Shown here piece after piece: positions 61,492-64,000 of a DNA stretch of 64,000 bases. The DNA is from Acidaminococcus sp050873445 (GTDB lineage Bacteria; Bacillota; Negativicutes; Acidaminococcales; Acidaminococcaceae), in the NCBI RefSeq assembly GCF_050873445.1, contig NZ_JBNMIU010000004.1:3716-67715 (forward strand). The letters are read 5' to 3'. Both the position numbers and the translations under genes were made by a program. Numbering within the stretch: the first letter of the stretch is position 1; every line of letters starts with the position of its first letter. The notes beneath the pieces are model-generated. The model ran no database searches. It was not told the origin of the DNA and saw only the letters and a program-made list of their open reading frames with translations.

Positions 61492-61905
61492 TTATCGGAC
61501 TTTCGGCTGGATCATGGGCAGGGTCTGAGCCTGTACTTTGGGTCCGGTGGGCATGGGGGCCTGGGGCATGGGCTGCGTTTGTTGGCTCTGCTGCATCATT
61601 TGGCCCTGCTGTACCTTTGTGCTTGTCTGCTGTTGCTGCGGGCGGGTCTGCTGGGCCGGCAGCTTTTTCTGGGGAGTATTCTGCTGGGCACGGCGGAAGA
61701 TTTCCTGTTCCATTCGCTGCTGCCGCTCCTGGGCGGCTTTTTCCGCAGCCCGTTTCATGGACTGCTGGTGCCAGAAAAACAGGCCCAGGCACAGGAATAC
61801 CAGCACAGCCAGGGCCAGGATTTGATGGTGCGGGGAGCGGGGGCCTTTTTCATCATTTTTTCTCCGGAATCCCTCCACCAGGAAATTTTGGATTTTCTTG
61901 AGCAT
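61492..61905 (-). CDS. Gln/Pro-rich membrane-anchored protein of unknown function
   Basis: The 137-aa protein starts MLKKIQNFLVEGF and has one membrane helix (about 28-47, ILALAVLVFLCLGLFFW). A charged helix follows (AAEKAAQERQQRMEQE), then a Gln/Pro-rich, probably disordered tail. AAGGAAGG lies 9 nt before ATG 61903-61905; the ATG at 61914 is too close to it. Divergent from the HAD gene. No family is recognised; a short scaffold or surface-linked tail is possible. Confidence 0.6.
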   Translation of the reverse strand: MLKKIQNFLVEGFRRKNDEKGPRSPHHQILALAVLVFLCLGLFFWHQQSMKRAAEKAAQERQQRMEQEIFRRAQQNTPQKKLPAQQTRPQQQQTSTKVQQGQMMQQSQQTQPMPQAPMPTGPKVQAQTLPMIQPKVR

Positions 61906-61949
61906 ATCATACATCCTTCCTTATTGATAAAAATAAAAAGTCTGAGATT

Positions 61950-61978
61950 ATTGTATCGTTCTCTTGCTAAAATTACAA
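61950..61978 (-). promoter_or_regulatory. Promoter of the Gln-rich protein gene
   Basis: On the minus strand TTGTAA and TACAAT are separated by exactly 17 bp. Just beside it on the plus strand lies an extended -10 TGATATAAT (61999-62007) for the HAD gene. Confidence 0.6.
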
Positions 61979-61998
61979 TCGGCAGGGCAGGGACTGTG

Positions 61999-62007
61999 TG
62001 ATATAAT
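61999..62007 (+). promoter_or_regulatory. Extended -10 promoter element of the HAD gene
   Basis: TGATATAAT has the TG of an extended -10. The -35 region is poor, which such promoters tolerate. Confidence 0.5.
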
Positions 62008-62056
62008 AGGAAAGCATTGAATAGAATTTATCTTGAAAAGAAAGTGCAGGAAACCC

Positions 62057-62824
62057 ATGCGGAAAAAATATTTCTTCTTTGATATTGATCAGACACTGGG
62101 TCTGGGCATCACCCGGCAGGTTCCGCCCGATACCCAGTATTGTGTGGATGAGCTCCAGCGGGAAGGCCATTTTGTAGCCCTGGCTACCGGGCGGATCCAG
62201 TGTGATGCGGCGGCTTTCGCGGAAAAACATGGCATCCATTCCCTGGTGGCTGACGGAGGTAACAGCCTCACTGTAGATGGGAAGATCCTGGAGATGGAGG
62301 GACTGCCCCTGGCGCCAGCCAAAGCGCTGCTCCATGAGCTTACAGACCGGAAACGGCCCTGGTCCGTGGTGCTGGATAATACGCTGGACCGGTACACACC
62401 CTATGCAGAGTATCCCCAGGAGGATCCCCACAATTATATGGATACGAAGGTACAGCCGGTGGACATCGACAGTCTGTCTGCCATTTATAAGATTATGTAC
62501 GTCCGGGAGAAACCGGGAGAAACAGAACCTGATCGGCAGGGGTTGCCCCATCTGCCCTTCATCGACAACACCTGGCTGGTGGAATCAGTGGACAAGGGCG
62601 CCGGTATCGAGAAGCTGATGCACCGGCTGGGGGCGGATCCCCATGATGCCGTGGTGTTCGGGGACGGACTCAACGACATTACCATGTTCCGGAAACCTTT
62701 CTTCGGAGTGGCCATGGGCAATGCCCGGCCGGTGATCAAGGAGCGGGCCGATTATGTGACGGACGATAATGACAAAGGCGGCATTTTGAATGCCTGCCGG
62801 AAGTTCGGATGGATTACAAAATGA
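62057..62824 (+). CDS. HAD-superfamily (Cof type, IIB) phosphatase
   Basis: The 255-aa protein has the nucleophile motif FFFDIDQTLG near the N-terminus, where the second Asp acts as acid/base, and the metal motif GDGLNDITMFRK near residue 205. The cap domain is of the IIB type. Such enzymes dephosphorylate sugar phosphates or nucleotides. GCAGGAAACCC precedes ATG 62057. The next gene starts about 60 bp later in the same direction. Confidence 0.9.
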   Translation: MRKKYFFFDIDQTLGLGITRQVPPDTQYCVDELQREGHFVALATGRIQCDAAAFAEKHGIHSLVADGGNSLTVDGKILEMEGLPLAPAKALLHELTDRKRPWSVVLDNTLDRYTPYAEYPQEDPHNYMDTKVQPVDIDSLSAIYKIMYVREKPGETEPDRQGLPHLPFIDNTWLVESVDKGAGIEKLMHRLGADPHDAVVFGDGLNDITMFRKPFFGVAMGNARPVIKERADYVTDDNDKGGILNACRKFGWITK

Positions 62825-62883
62825 CTTTTCTCTCCGCTGGGGCATCCGGTTCCAAGCGCAGAGGGAAGAGAGAAGGGGAAATT

Positions 62884-63792
62884 ATGAATATCTCTAAAAT
62901 CATCATTGGTGCGCTGGCTTTCAGCCAGCTTTCCATGGGGCTGGCTCTGGCTGACGCTCCTTCCATTGCGGCTATTGTGAAACCTTCCAAAGGGTATGTA
63001 TGGCGGCTGGATACGAAGAATAAGCTGCAGCTGCCCCGGAATTACCGGGCCGATGACACAAACCGGATGAGCGGCAGTGCCCAGCCTTCCATCTTGGAGC
63101 TATCTTCCCTGGTCCAGGAACTGTCCACCAAGGACATCAAACCCAAACAGATCATCCTGGTGGATCTGCGGCAGGAATCTCATGGCTTCCTGAACGGGCA
63201 GGCAGTCAGCTGGTATGGGGACAACAACTGGGCCAATGTGGGCAAAGCAGATGTGGTCATCCGCAAAGACGAAACAGACCGGCTGACAAAGACCCTGGAT
63301 CAGGAAACTTCCTATTATAAGCTGGACAAAAAGAAAAAGCCCCATTTCAAGGGGAAGGAAAAAGTGCAGGTGGCGCTGACAGAACAGCAGGCCGCCACAC
63401 TGTTCGGCATGGGCTATGCGCGGTTCGCCAGCACGGACCATATCTGGCCGGATCCTGAGGAAGTGGACGCGTTCCTCCAGTGGCAGAAGGACCTGCCGGA
63501 AGATGCCTGGCTCCATTTCCACTGCCAGGCGGGCAAAGGGCGGACCACAAGCTATATGATCATGCGGGACATCTGGCTGAACGGGCAGAAGGACAGCCTG
63601 GAGACCATCTGTGCCCGGCAGCAGGCCCTGGGCGGGGTGGATGTGCTCCATATGACCCACAAGGAAGCCTGGCGCCAGACTATCGATGATAACAAGGTTT
63701 ATCGCCTGAAACAGTTCTATACCTATGTAAAAGGACTGCAGCAGGGGACGATTTCCGGAACCTGGACGGAATATATCAGACAGAATCCATGA
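62884..63792 (+). CDS. Secreted cysteine-phytase-like protein tyrosine phosphatase (PTPLP)
   Basis: The 302-aa protein has an N-terminal signal peptide (MNISKIIIGALAFSQLSMG, with likely cleavage after ALA at residue 23 or ADA at 25). It carries the PTP loop HCQAGKGRTT, with nucleophile Cys214 and Arg220. The upstream TDHIWPD loop (184-190) supplies the acid Asp185, in the same arrangement as Selenomonas ruminantium PhyA. It would remove phosphate from inositol phosphates outside the cytoplasm. AGAAGGGGAAATT precedes ATG 62884. It is downstream of a HAD phosphatase. Confidence 0.9.
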   Translation: MNISKIIIGALAFSQLSMGLALADAPSIAAIVKPSKGYVWRLDTKNKLQLPRNYRADDTNRMSGSAQPSILELSSLVQELSTKDIKPKQIILVDLRQESHGFLNGQAVSWYGDNNWANVGKADVVIRKDETDRLTKTLDQETSYYKLDKKKKPHFKGKEKVQVALTEQQAATLFGMGYARFASTDHIWPDPEEVDAFLQWQKDLPEDAWLHFHCQAGKGRTTSYMIMRDIWLNGQKDSLETICARQQALGGVDVLHMTHKEAWRQTIDDNKVYRLKQFYTYVKGLQQGTISGTWTEYIRQNP

Positions 63793-63864
63793 ATTGGTGA
63801 TCAGTGGTTAGGGAGTGGCTCCAATGCATTCCGTTCGCTAGTTACGATCCACCAGCTACAAAAA

Positions 63865-63905
63865 AGGGGGTGTGAAGAAATGAGAATTCATTTCTTCACA
63901 CCCCC
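63865..63905. terminator. Long perfect hairpin, probable terminator
   Basis: GGGGGTGTGAAGAAATGA and TCATTTCTTCACACCCCC form an 18-bp perfect stem around GAAT. The better T run lies on the minus strand (CCCCCTTTTTT), so it may also end a minus-strand gene beyond the window. Confidence 0.75.
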
Positions 63906-64000
63906 TATGTTTTTTATCTCTATGGCTCTCTCAACAAAATTTGAGGAGAAAAGAGCATACTTCCCCCTTTCCCCCAAAGATCAGCTTTTTTAATTAAGCT
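63906..64000. other. Featureless window end
   Basis: No ribosome site or ORF worth calling is visible in these 95 bp, which contain only AT-rich and pyrimidine-rich stretches. Confidence 0.5.

Overview
The window fits a Negativicutes chromosome of the genus Acidaminococcus. The decisive evidence is the complete 2-hydroxyglutarate (glutamate fermentation) operon gctA-gctB-gcdA-hgdC-hgdA-hgdB at 38.4-45.4 kb. Its gene order and protein lengths (320, 267, 587, 263, 477, 379 aa) match what is known of A. fermentans, although HgdC differs from the A. fermentans protein as I remember it at several positions and is 3 residues longer, so a sister species such as A. intestini is possible. I see no rRNA or tRNA gene, CRISPR array, insertion sequence or phage. 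It reads as ordinary, densely packed chromosome, and every call rests on reading the sequence without database searches.

Layout. 0-2.9 kb: the tail of an unknown gene, the sodium/glutamate symporter gltS with a small leader gene, and an AEC permease. 2.9-13.9 kb: a histidine-utilisation region (hutD; ftcD-fhs-fchA; a YuiF-type permease with hutH; hutU-hutI). 14.1-19.2 kb: a four-gene regulatory operon with a large SARP/MalT-like ATPase-TPR regulator, a DRTGG-type protein, an anti-sigma-like ATPase and an [FeFe]-hydrogenase-like iron-sulfur protein. 19.4-24.6 kb: a CoA-transferase, then an mmdA-type carboxyltransferase with gcdD-gcdC-gcdB, the sodium-pumping decarboxylase core. 24.8-38.1 kb: housekeeping genes (three small membrane proteins, maf, radC, mreBCD-mrdA-rodA, the radical SAM pair TIGR03960/TIGR03936, rng, CCA transferase). 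38.4-45.4 kb: the hydroxyglutarate operon. 45.6-64 kb: another CoA-transferase, nrdD-nrdG, an amidohydrolase/GDSL hydrolase/thioesterase trio, two aldo-keto reductases, LysR and MerR regulators, an iron-type alcohol dehydrogenase, an HD hydrolase, two NSS transporters, a Gln-rich membrane-anchored protein, a HAD phosphatase and a secreted cysteine-phytase-like protein.

How it works together. Histidine is imported and degraded to glutamate and a formimino group. FtcD, FchA and Fhs pass that group through tetrahydrofolate to formate, probably yielding ATP. Glutamate, from histidine or from GltS, is deaminated and reduced to 2-hydroxyglutarate by enzymes not in this window. It is then activated by GctAB, dehydrated by HgdAB after one-electron priming by HgdC, and decarboxylated by Gcd with sodium export. 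The subunits of that pump are split over two operons 15 kb apart, and the second operon carries its own alternative carboxyltransferase.

Most worth a second look: the hydrogenase-like sensor operon; a sequence motif shared by the hut promoters; possible alpha-subunit sharing by the sodium pump; a leader ORF whose stop overlaps the gctA start; a family of similar terminator hairpins and a ~95-bp repeat; and a compact branched RNA-like structure downstream of one NSS gene.
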